32,058 nucleotides of DNA from Candidatus Omnitrophota bacterium (GTDB taxonomy: Bacteria; Omnitrophota; Gorgyraeia; Tantalellales; Tantalellaceae). The stretch lies in contig JAJRVD010000082.1 in the NCBI GenBank assembly GCA_024277375.1, forward strand, positions 1 through 32,058, read 5' to 3'. This document shows, piece by piece, positions 1-12,400 of this stretch. Position 1 is the stretch's first letter. Each line of letters opens with the position of its first letter. Under the pieces are notes generated by a model that made no database searches, had not been told where the DNA came from, and was given only the letters and a program-made list of their open reading frames with translations. The translations under genes and the position numbers were made by a program.

Positions 1-32
1 ACAAAATGTCTGATTATCAAAAATTATGGATA

Positions 33-139
33 AAAAAGATCTTTCGACTCGTTCGCCTTCCTGCCTTCGGCAGGCGGCTCACTCGCTCAAGATGACAGGG
101 GAGAAGGAACGTATTCGCTTCGGAGAACTGAACTATTAC
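33..139. repeat. REP-like palindromic element, copy 1
   Basis: About 107 bp that recurs almost unchanged 200 bp downstream. It contains a tight hairpin at 60-74 (CCTGCC, loop TTC, GGCAGG) nested between outer segments CTTTCGACTCG and CTCGCTCAAGATGACA. The same outer segments appear in reverse orientation at 30080-30120, so this is a dispersed family and not a simple local duplication. A short reading frame across it (26-295) follows the repeat and is not credible as a gene. Positions 140-232, between the two copies, show nothing recognisable. Confidence 0.85.
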
Positions 140-232
140 AATTTGGCACAATCTTTACAATTGCTCAATTGGTATACTCCTTTTTGTCGGAAGTGTATCA
201 CATTATTTCAGATTTGCAAAAAATATAACCTT

Positions 233-339
233 AAAAAGATCTTTCGACTCGTTCGCCTTCCTGCCTTCGGCAGGCGGCTCACTCGCTCAAGATGACAGGG
301 GAGAAGGAACGTATTCTCTGCGAAGAACTGAACTATTAC
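233..339. repeat. REP-like palindromic element, copy 2
   Basis: Second copy of the element at 33-139, at an exact 200-bp offset and differing only in a few bases near 316-323. The two copies and the spacer form a tandem-like arrangement upstream of the giant gene. The hairpin CCTGCC/GGCAGG lies at 260-274. Confidence 0.85.
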
Positions 340-378
340 CCCTGGGTCATGTTTTGGTTAGAGGGAGCAAAATTTTTA

Positions 379-408
379 TTGACTTAACTAACTTTCTCAT
401 GCTATAAT
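379..408 (+). promoter_or_regulatory. sigma70-type promoter of the giant gene
   Basis: TTGACT at 379-384, an 18-bp spacer, and a perfect TATAAT at 403-408 preceded by TGC (extended -10). Predicted transcription start is near 415, giving a leader of about 70 nt. The only AAGGA in the leader (453-457) is 26 nt from the ATG at 484, and the last 20 nt before the ATG are AT-rich without a Shine-Dalgarno match. Confidence 0.7.
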
Positions 409-483
409 AGCCGAGCATTTGTATATGATAATAGGATTAATATAACTATTTTAAGGAACAAGATACTGTAATAACTATAAATT

Positions 484-3400
484 ATGAACCTTTACACTGG
501 GAAATACAGATTGTTAGTAAGAACGGTATCGTTATGTGTGATATTCGCGTTTTTCGCTAACGATCTTGCGTTTGCTCTCGAAACCAGAGCATCTCGTAGT
601 AGCTTGTATACTTTATCTCCTCCTTCCAACTTTGCCGTCCTCGAGCGTAATGCGGAACAAAAAGAACTGATAACACACTTTAAGGATAATGTAGGGGTTC
701 GCTACATAAGTCGTTTAATAGGGAGTGTTTTGTCCGGCAATGGGACCCGAATTAGCGAAAGAGGTCTGAAAAAAGTCATCGAAAACCATATTAAAGAAGT
801 GCTTACAAGAGATTCGCGTCTTATTTCAGACTTTAAGAGTTTGGATTGGAAGGAGGTATACAAAGAGGATGACACTTTCTGTATTCCCTACAAGCGAGAA
901 GGAGATCCGCGCAGGCATATTCTTCGGTATTATCTTCCGGACAATAAAAGGTCACAGGAATTTCACGCAACCTCAGTGCCGGTTGGGGCGGGAGAGGTTC
1001 GAGTGGACCTGGGGGATAGCTTTAAAAAGCTGCCCGCGCCTGATATGGTAGATGTAGTAGATGTTAGGGGAAATCCTACAGGAGAAGTAAAAACAGAAAA
1101 CGAGATCCATACCGATGGCAAGGGAAGTTTGCATAAAAGCAGTGTCGTTATTGTTTTTAACAGCGAAGGAAAACTTCTGCGTCAGAAAAGAGCGAAAAGG
1201 ATGCGTGTTAACGGAGATAAGTACGATGTATCGGCCGGTGGGCATGCCAAACCGGGGGAATCTGCCAGAGGCTGTGCTGTACGTGAAACGGAGGAAAAAC
1301 TGGGCGTCAGGATACATCCGGACGAGCTTATATCCGTGAAAGAAGAAAATTGGTTCCTTGCGGACGACGACTTTAGCGACAGTGAAATGAACTCCCTGTA
1401 CGTCTATTTTCTTCCCAGGGGGACGAAGGTCACACCAAATAAACGTGAAGTAGAAGAGATTGATTGGGTGGAGTTGGACGATCTTGTGAAAGAGCATAAA
1501 AGTTCCGAGAAAAAGAAATACACCAGAACGCTTGATGCTGTGTGTTCCTGGCCCGGGGTGATGGATGAAATAAAAGAGATCATACGAAAAAGGGACGAAG
1601 AAAAGACTGATCGCAAAGCTGCCGAAGAGGTTAAACGTGACGAGGAACGCAAAGTGGGAGAAAAGTTCCTTACCGTTGTTCTGGCCGCGGGCGAAGGCAA
1701 AAGATTAAAAAAACATTTCTCCGAACCTAAACCGCTCATACCGATTGACGGGAAACCAATAATTCGCCATGTCCTCGATATTTGCCGCGAGATTTCCAGC
1801 AAAACAATTCTTGTTGTTGCCGCCGGTGACGCCAGAATAAAAACCGAGATCAGGCAGTTTGTGGACAAAATAGTTCAATCCGGGCAAGGAACGTTTAGCG
1901 CGGCGATCTCCCCATATGCCTCCGGAGCTCTTAAAAAATTTCCGGATCAAAAAAATATAGTTATCATTCCGGGAGACGCGCTTATCAGAAGCAAAAAAGC
2001 GTTTATCAAGGCCTTGAAAGCGCATGAAAGGAGTCAGGCTCTTTACACACATGTTACCGCGCGTATGTCCAAAGAGTTTATACACGGTCTGGACCGATAT
2101 GTAAGAACAAAAGATGGGAAGTTGTACACTATTGTTACGCAAAAAGAGATAGACTTGATAAAGAGGCGGGGGCGTGCTTTAGAGCTGCCGGACGGAACAA
2201 GTCTTACAGGAGAAGAGCTTGAAGGCATACAAGAAGTATGTACGGACATACACATAAGGAACAGATGGGTATATAGAGCAATAGGGATGTTGCGGCGAAT
2301 TATTCATAAGGATTTCGCCTCATCAAGAGATGAAAAAGAAATAAAAGAAGCCTGGGAAGATGTTGATTGGAAGAGGATCGAAAACAGAGGGAAAATGTGG
2401 AGGTTTTTTATCAAAGTGGGGATCGCTAAGATATATACCGTTAAAGAAGAAAACGCGATCCTGAACTTAAACATAGCAAAGCATGTCAGAGCGGCAAGAG
2501 CGCAGACAAAGGACGGTAGTGAGAAGGCACAAGAAACCCACTTTCAAAACAATATGGCACATATCGGGACCCCGGGGACATATACAAAAGAGTTTAGAGA
2601 GACAAGCCTTGAGCCGTTTATTTTCAATGAGAATAACACCGAAAGTGAGGTTGTTATCTACAATGGAAGGTATCTGCGCTATCCTGAGGAGGGATATAAG
2701 AAATTTGAAGATTGTAGAAAGGCAAAAGCCGTTATAAGGGAGATCAGAAGCCTGAGGGGGCTAAACAAAAGAAGCTCTTTCCTCCTTAAGGATGTTTACG
2801 TCAGGCTTCTTGACGCGGAAAACGACAAACATAGGTTGATAAAAGTGAAGACAGAGGAAGGGGTGTGTGATTATGTTCTCGCGGCGTGTACCCTGGAAAC
2901 AGAACAGCGAATAAAACCCAAGAAAACTATTTATTTGACCAAAGCTTTGTTTAGAGACCTTTCGGTAAAAGTTCTCGCGAAAAGAATTTTTATTCCTAGC
3001 ATGGAACAGCTTATGTGGATGGACAAGGGTAAAGAACCCGCAGGAAACCGGGATAACTTTTACCATAAATTCCATGATATTTTTCAGGGAAATGTTGTCA
3101 GGGAGGTTCGGAGGCACCTTATAAAAAATCTTATCGACAAGATGAGCCATCGGAATAGAGCTATAGAAATAATAAAAACTTTTTCTCGTACAAATGCGAG
3201 AGGAATAACTTCTTATAGTGATCTCTTAAAGTTCGCGATGGAACAAAAAGGGCTTCCAAGAGAAGAGACAGAACTATATCTCAAGATAATGTTATTTTAC
3301 ATAAAAGTTGAAATAGCAATGTGGCCGCTAAAAACAGGACTATACATCTTAGCGGCATTGTTGTCCGTTAGTGCTCCGGCAGCTTCAGGGGGAATACTTG

Positions 3401-6400
3401 TTCTAGCCACCGTGCTGGGGCCAGTGATAAGAGTTTTTACGGTTTTATCACACTGGATATCTTTTCGTTTGAAACATAAAAGAGGTGTACCTCTTTTAAT
3501 AACTCTTTTAACGGCCCCTATCCCACAAGGAGTAGGCATGGTAGGGGTGCCGGCACAGATACTACACAGGACGGGATTCAAAAAGACACTTTCGGATATA
3601 AAATATTTTAGGAGCATAAAAGCAATAGCAGCCAGGCTCTTTGAAGTGATAACTCTCTCGGAATTAAACGAAGCTGAAAAAGCAGAGCTAATAAAAGACC
3701 GATTTTACCTGGCAGATAGCATATTCCGTCTGCAGGAGGAGGGTAAGCTGAAGATCGTAAGCACGTACTATAGTTTTGAAAAGCTGCTTACATTGTCGTC
3801 AGAATATTATGGAGCGGATAATAAAAATAGCGGTATTTTGATCATTGATAACGCCGCTAAGATCAAGCAGATCAGGGAAGACCTCAAGTTTGCCTTAAGC
3901 GATAACAAATCGAAGCTCAAAGTTTTCTACTTTCTAGACATTAAGAAATTTTTGAAAAATAAAAGAAGAGATAGTAATTATATCAAGCGGCTTGAAACGC
4001 CAGCAAAAATGCTTCCCGACGGGTCGCCATATACTATTTTTACGCGTTTAAGAGACAGCTTTAATGGCGAGTTTGTTTCCTTAGAAACAATACGCGTAAC
4101 AACTAAAGGACGCGCGAAGGACAAGCATTTATCAAAAGGTACCGTAGAGAGAGACCTGAACACTTTGTATTTTCTTGGTCTTCTCGAGAAGAAAAAACCG
4201 GGAACAGATATTGTGTATAAAGCATCAGACCTGAGCCCGCCTCAATGGACAATGGTAGAACCAGTGCTTGCTTCTCTTGGAGCGAGGCCTGGAAGCGAAA
4301 AAAGAACGCAAGCCAAGGAAATGATAGCGATAGCATTAGAGTTAAAGAAGGAAGATATACATAAAGAGAAAAAGAATCCTATAAATGTTGATGTGTTTCT
4401 TTTAAGGCTAAAAGGGGTGTTGCTTGGTCGGGGTGCTCTTTTTAGGGCAATCGAAGCTGGCAAGGTAATTAGCTTTAATGTCGCAAAAGCGCTTAAAAAG
4501 CGATGGGAAGATCGGCCGCTTGGAAAAATCCTTAAAAACAATCGATCTGACCTAACGGTTCTTTCTCTCATGGCGTTTATTGAAGGAATTGATGAGACTT
4601 CCGAAGGCTATAAGGAAATGCTCTTTAAGCGGCTTAGCCAGATAGTAGAGGAGAGCAATGGATATCCCGACGAAATACAAGAAATGATAGTGTTTGAAAT
4701 CGAACACAATCCTGAATTCAGAGATGTTGCTGAAAAAGCGGGATTCGAAATAGATGATGCCACAAAAACGCTTATTAAGAAAAACAGACCAATAGCTAAT
4801 CCGCCCTCGACAAACACGCTTAAGGTGATGATCCTGCCAGGGCTAATACCATCCGCCCCCGTACGTATTATTGCTACGCTCTGCGTGTTGATCTATCTGC
4901 TCTCGCCGTACATTAGATACTTTTGGGAAAGAATAACGCAATTAAATTTTTCACGCCTTCAGCTTGCCGATGACCCAGCGATAGTGGCCTACACAACGAT
5001 GTTGAATACAGCGGACAAAGATAGAGGAGGAACAAAACGTATAACATTAAAAATCGCTTCCGAAGATAAAAGCGCCACCTATAGGAGACTTAAGCGAGCA
5101 GAAAATCTTATCAACGAGGGCAAAGGAAATGAATGTTTTGAAGAAATCATAAAGATCTTACAGATATTAGTTGTTAACGTTCAAAAAGATCCCAACATAT
5201 ATGCAATTCGTCAGCTGGTAAGGGAATACGCATCTTCAGAATATTGTCTTCAGGAAAAAGCATACCGAATGGATGAAATTCTGGAGGGAATGAAAGAGTA
5301 TGATAAAAAAACGGAAAGGACAAAACGAACCCTAAAGCCTATGGTTAGGCGGTTGATAATCGCTAAAAAAGAAAAGATCTCCGCAAAGAGGAAAAAGATC
5401 AAGATCGACTTTGGAAGAGGAATAGGGGGAGACAAGGCAGCCATAAACAGCTTGATAAGATCAGGGACAATGATAGAAGAAGCGTTTTCTTCTATTTTCA
5501 AGAGAGAGGACCTGAAGATGGAAGACATTGAAAAAATCAGAGTTACATATTTCGGAGCGGGTGGATTTAAGAGAGTATACAGAGCGTCAATAGCTTTAAA
5601 AGACAGGTCGTATGCTTTTAATTTTTTGATAAAGGTTGTAAAAGAAGATGTTGTGCGGTCAGATTCGGGAAACGTATATGACCTTAAATACGCGAAACGA
5701 TTGCACGCAATAGCGAACAAAGCTAGGGAAAAAGATTTCAGCCTTCATGTTCCTACCGGAGGAGTGTATGAGTATATAGAAGCCTCCGGTAAAGAAAGAA
5801 TAGTTTTTACGGAGGCGCAGCTTGCGAAGACAACGGTAAATCTTCCGGATGAGATAAAAGGGAGGATCATCGTGGCGGCATATCTTCGGTACTGGAAGGC
5901 TTTTGACAGGAGGCTATTTCTTGAGGATCCTAAGCCATCTAACATTGTTATACGAAAATCGCAGGAAACATACATGGCTACGGTTATTGATGTTGATAAC
6001 GTAGTGTTCGATAGGGAGATAATGCCGCATGAGCTTGTAGCCGCGTTCTTAGGGTTTGGGTTTGGGTGTGACGATATCGCCTTGGGAGTGATCGATACCC
6101 TCCCGCGTGAAGATGCCGAAGGGTTTATTAGAAAAGCTTGTGGGGCAATGCGTTTATTTAGAGATAAACGAGGAGAGGACCTTAGACTGTTTTTTGATAT
6201 CGTGCGGGAAGAAGAAGCATATAGGTTGCCGGAGATAATTACTGGATTTGAACGCCCAAATATTTCCATTACTGTAAACGGTAAAGAGATCGAGATCTCC
6301 AGCGGGGCGACTTTGCTGGACCTTATGAATGATTGTTCTGTAGGCGTAAAGGGAACAGCCATAGTGTATAACAGGAATAGAATAAAGGTTGGTAATGATG

Positions 6401-9400
6401 AATCAAAAGAGGGGATTGCTGGATCTATTTTACTGGAAGATGGCGATTTGGTCGAATTTAGAGAAGAGAAACGCGGAAGTATAGTTTTTGGCGATCACGA
6501 TATAACAACAAAAGGAAAGACCCTGAAAGCAATATTCCTACCATGGCTAATACCATCCGCCCCCGTACGTATTATTGCTACGCTATGCGTGTTGATCTAT
6601 CTGCTCTCGCCGTACATTAGATACTTTTGGAAGAGAATACCCGGCTTTTTATTGGCCGACATATATGGTAGGGGCGTATTGCAATACGCCCCTACCGGGG
6701 CTTTCACGAAAGAGAAAGAAAAGACGAAGGGGAACACGTTATTTTTTGAGGGGCGGCACGGTAGATCCGGACGAAATGGGTGGTCCGGACAAAATGGGCG
6801 CGGAAGTTATTCGAACTTGAACTGGGAAGATACAAAAGCAATTCTAAACGACTACAAGGGAAGCGAAGAGCTGATAAACGTAAATAAGGACAATGGGATA
6901 CGAATTTTAAGAAATATTATACGAAAGAATGAAAGAATCGAAGAAGACGACATCAGGATTCTCATTGAGAACGCCAAGGGAGGCAACATGGCGAGCGCGG
7001 CGTTCTTTCTGGCAATGTACCGCGAGTGGGTGGAGACCGTGAGTTCACTGCTGGGGATCTCAGAAAGAAGATTAAAGGCGGCAACAACAGTGCATCTTCA
7101 AAATCTCTCACAATATTTATCGACCTTTAATATGGACAGACCATTTCAGCCCTGGTTATACAAAAAACTCTACTTTTCATTGTACGATATATACGCGGTA
7201 GATGGGAAACTGAAGAAACGTACGTATTATGACGTAAAGAAAGACGGCACAGAGGAGGAGTGGGAGGACTTGCAAGCTCTTTTGCGCAGAGAAATAATTT
7301 TAAATCAGACCAAAGGAAAAATTCCGAACGGCAGGGTTTTGTTAAGCCAGGACGCGAAAGACGCTCCAGTGCTGCAGGAAACTCTGGAAAGCAACGAGTC
7401 AATAAGCGAAGCCTGGTATAGGTTCCAACGAAAGGCCAGAAAAAATATATCCTCAAAATTCATTGACAATAAAATAAGTAAAGAAAAATTTGATCTGGGA
7501 GCTGTGTCTGATGAGGAGTTAGATGTTTTTCTGGAAGGGCACCCGATGATCGAAAGCGTATGTGATGACAGAGGGTTTTACCTGGTCGGAGAAATATTAA
7601 AGGAGATCGAAGCCTGGAAACATGAAGAAGCGTTTGCGGTCATGATGAGGGGCCATCAGGATATAAGCGAAATAGGAATAAACGGTCTAAAGGATCAAGT
7701 ATGGAGTGATCTTATCCATTCTTCGGGAGCGCAGAAGAACGTAAAAACAATAATGCCTGAGATCGAAAAAGCGATAAAGGCGGTTATTGCCCGGACAAAA
7801 GAAAGTTCGGACAACAAAGGAGAGAAAGGGATATCTGTTAATGTTGAGATCGAACAGTCGCTGGGGCAAGGGGATCAAATGCCTAACGATATGAGCGAGG
7901 CCAAAAAAACAAATTTAATAAACGCTATCCGCAAGGACGACGCGTTTTACGGAATAAGTTATTTTATCGGTAAAGTTCTACGTTGTTTCAACGGCAAGAT
8001 AAGCGCTAGAGGGATGAATAAGCTGGTTGGGGAATACATAAGTCTGAATTTTCCCGGAGCCGGAAAAGAAAAGAAAAACTTTAGATTTAATAACGGTTAC
8101 AAAGACGGCGACTCATATTGTCTGCCGTATCGGAAAAAAAGCGAAAGAAGTTGGATCCTGCGGTATTCTTATGAGGAAGATATCCTGACAGATAAGCTGT
8201 TCCGGATAAATATATTCAGAAATTCGTGGGATTCAGGGGAAGAGGTTATCACTATTTTATTGGCCTCGGATAGTTTGGCGAATGAGAAAGAAATAATAGG
8301 TAAAGACAGTATATATAACGCGATAAGAGAAGAGTGGCTCAGCCCGAACGGTCTTTGGGAAGATTCCAAAGACCGCGAAAAAAGATTTATGGTAAACGAA
8401 CTGGCAAGGTTTCTAGGGAAGAGCCCGACCAGAATAGTTGCCAAAGACTTTTTTGTGAAAGTACCGCAGTTCGGGGAGAGAGGTCTCGGGGATTTTCTGG
8501 GATGGGAGGAAGATAAGTTTTATTGCGAAGAGTATGATCGGGAGGTTAAAAAGCTAAAAAAACGATTAAAGATCCAAGATAATTTGATCTATTGTGATGA
8601 CGTGGTAAAGAAGTTCTTAGGGGGAAGACTTACGTGGAAATGGACTACGGACGCGGCAAAATATTATTTAATGGAATATGTGGCCGGATCAAAAGGAAAA
8701 ACACTGGGGTCTTTGAGGCGAAGCGATTTCAACGGCGACAAAAAACGCAAGACCAAAGAGATGATAGGGCTTCTGGAATGGGCAAAGGCTGAATTTAGTT
8801 GTAAGAGCCTCGATGAAGCCTTGTTTGCGTTGAAGAATTATTTTGGCATTGAACATGTAAAGATAGGGAAAGAAGAGATCCTCGGACTGTTTCTAAGCGG
8901 GCGCATTGATTGGGGTGATACAACACTTCCGGCGAAACGTCGAATGCTTATAGAGCTTGCTGATGCTTTAGGGTTAGAAGGCGGACCGGGCGCGTTAAAG
9001 CCAAAACATTTCAGGATGCCCATTCCTCAATGGGGGAGGAAACAATTGCGGTATTTATTGGAACATATGCAGAAGCAATATAAAGATGTAGGTCTTCCTG
9101 GAGCATTGCAAAGGTTAAAAGAAGAAGCGGGGATAATCGACCTTACCATGCCGGAGGCGAGATTTAAATTTATAACAACAGATTGGGGCGTGACTGAAAA
9201 CATTCTGAAAGAACATACAACGTACAGCACGCTGCCGGATAACATTTTGGATATTCTGAAGATAAAAATTGAGAACATTTTTAATAAGAAAAAACGAAAA
9301 ATTATCATAAACAAGTTAGCCGTTAACGCTCAAGACGGGAACCGGGCCAGTTATGCTGTTTTATGGAAATTAGCTAAAAGATCGTATGACGAGCGTATCC

Positions 9401-12400
9401 GGAGGTGGGCAGACAAGAAAGGGGTGCCGGAGGAAAAACTAAAGCGGGGATTTAATGACATTGCGGGGACGCTCAGGTATTGCATAGCAAGATTCAAAGC
9501 CGGGGAGAATTTGTCGTTTTTAGAATATTTGAACCAAACATTATATTGGAGGGTTTATGACGCGGGGGTTGTTCTCGAGGCCTTAAAAGAGGATAAGTCT
9601 GACTCAACTGCCCCCGCCGGTTTTGTTGTTCCCGCGGTATTATATGGTGCGGACAAAATTCACTTGAGCGATGTTGCGTGGATGGCTTTATTGATCTATT
9701 TAGCGACAGCTGTTCAGAACTATTTTCTTAAGGGAATCTTGCCATACTTAAAAGCCAACGCTCCGTCCGGGATAAAAGAGACGTTAATTCTTGTTGGCAG
9801 GAAAATACACGATGACGTAAGATCTCTCTGGAATTATGTCCCCACGATGCTCTCAATTGATACCTACGGTAGGGGCGTATTGCAATACGACCCTACAATA
9901 AAACATAGATACACATCCGAACGCGCAGACCTGAACACATTTTTTAGAAAGAAACAAGAAGGCGTCGGGGCATACGAGCGGAAACAAACAGAAGAAGAGT
10001 ATACTTACGAAATGTTATTGGAGGAGGGGTTCAAGATCACCCTTCCTGAAAAAACAAAAATCAGTAAACATTACGGAATACCTGTTGTAACGGCGAAGGT
10101 TTATCGGAAAGATGGCAGTTTTCAAGGCGGCATCTTGCTATATATCGTAGAAGACTGCAAAACAATAATAATAGATAAATGCGAGCCACAATTTAAAAAG
10201 GAACGCAAGGGAAGGGGAAGAGCATTGTTAAGGCATATTCTTAGTCGTCCCGAATACGCCGAATACAAAGTAATAGTGCGAGCATCAAGTTCGTTTCAAA
10301 AGTCTTTCGCGAGAATGTATGAATATCAACCGGTAACCGAGCATATAAATGGAAGCCGGGCCGTAGCGGATATCATTCAGAAGAACGTGCTGAATAAAAT
10401 AACAGAGCCAAGTCAGCTAATAAGTGTTGGTGAAGCATATAGAGATAAGACGTTTGAGTTATTGCAGGATCACTGCACGCTTGCGACGCTTTATGGGGTA
10501 GTGCCAAGGGAAAATAAAACGAAGAAAACAATAACAAACAGAAACACCGCCGGAGCAAAAAAGCTGATCTCCCCTTCAGGCGATACGTCTGAATTCGTGA
10601 ACATGATCATACCGCTGGCCCTGTACGGACAAGAAGGCATAACAACAGTGGATATAGCGTTTGCGAGTTTATTGGTGGGGTTACTTATCGGATTAAAGAA
10701 TTACTTTCTTAAAGGGATCCTGCCGTACTTGCGCGCCAACGCGCCGTCGGGGATAGAAGAAGTCTTATTTCTCGCCGGTCGAAAAATTTATAAAGACATT
10801 CAAGCCCTTTGGAACAAGATCCCGCAATTAAATTTTTTAGAATTTCAGCCATTTGGCGGAATTCTCCAAAAACATATTTTAAAAGCAAATAAATATGATA
10901 AAGAAGAGAATCTCATGATGTTCAAAAAAGGGACCATCGATACGACAGAAAGCGATGATTACGATAGGCTTTTGCTGGAATATAAGAATGGAGATTTTGA
11001 TAGCTACAAAGTTCTGATTGCGAAAGCCAAAAATATTTTATTAAGACGGTTAGAGCATTGGTCCACAAAGCTAAATGTGCCAGCAGAAGACTTAAGACGA
11101 GAACTTGCATACAACCTCGAAGCTGTAGTGAACAAATGCGCGGAAAATTATAGATCAAATAGATTTAAAGTCTATTTAACGATAGTTATCATCAATGACG
11201 TAAGGAAAGAACTCGAGAAATTGGGTTACACTACTCGTAATGGAAAACGCAAAGTGTTTCCCGATAAAAAAGACAAGCTATCTTCCGTGACAAAAGAGCC
11301 GGAGACTAAACAGAAAGAGATAAAAGATAAAACCGGATCCAGTAGCATAGTTTTCGGGAAGAAAGACGAGCGGCCAGTCGCAAAAAAACCCGCAAAAAAT
11401 CCGACAAGAAAGAAGTCGAAGGGTAAGTCTAAAGCAACAAAACAATATCAAAAAACGCCAAATATTTCACGTAAAGATACAGCTGCAAAAACAGGTAAAC
11501 CCGTTGTTTTAGTGGAAACGCGCAGCAAAAACCTGAAAATGGCAAAAGAACTACAAGGCGATGAAGCGTTCACGGTCCTCAGCCCCTTATTGGCACAGAT
11601 CATAGGCTGTTTTGACGGCAAAATAGGGACAAAGGCTACAAAATTTTTAATGAAAAAACATTTTGAACAACATTTTCCCGACATTGGTCTTGCGAAATTC
11701 AAAATAGATAGTTTATCAAAAAAAGGAAAGACGTATTATCTTTCATATCTGGATCAAAATAAAAAGGAATATACAATCGGATATGACCTGTTTAGTTGTG
11801 AGCAGCTTGGAAGGAGCGGAAAAGTTATTGTTTCGTTTTCCGGGGAAAAAACGACAAAAAGGTATGAGATAAGTTGGAACTCAAGAGGTTTTGGCGAAAA
11901 ATACAACATAATAAGCCCGTACAGTATATTGAGATATTTACCAAAAGAGGGTCTTCTTCCAAGGGATAGCTGGGACAATGTCACCGACGACGAACTGCGA
12001 TTTATTCTTGAAGAAATAGCAGAAGTTGTTGTGGCTACTCCGGCTACATTGAAAGCAAACCCTGTGCGTAATACTCATATTCCCGCGTTTAATAATAGAA
12101 AGTTCGCGGGTTTGATAAAACTGGCGACGAGACGTTATGAGCTTCCGGGCAAATACAGCGCGGCACTGGATTTGCTTAAAGTTGCCCTGGGAATAAAGCT
12201 TAAGATGGAAAATGTTGTTGATTTTTTAAACAGTAAAGATCAATTGGCTCACGGCGACTGGAACTTAATAGTGAATACCCCTGGTGCGGTGTATCATTTG
12301 TTGGAGCTTTTAGTTAAAGCCGTAAATAAGAAGGGTGTAAAAAATATAGATGACTTAACTATCGGTCACTTTAATAAAGGGATTCCGGAGCTTAACGGCA

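Noticed and set aside
26-295. 89-codon open frame upstream of the giant gene
   Set aside because: It runs through both REP-like copies and its protein simply translates the repeat; no ribosome site or recognisable family.
5745-6362. 205-codon minus-strand open frame opposite the kinase-like domain
   Set aside because: Composition is that of an antisense shadow, with Ser/Thr/Ile-rich sequence and no family features; the plus-strand frame carries clear kinase motifs.
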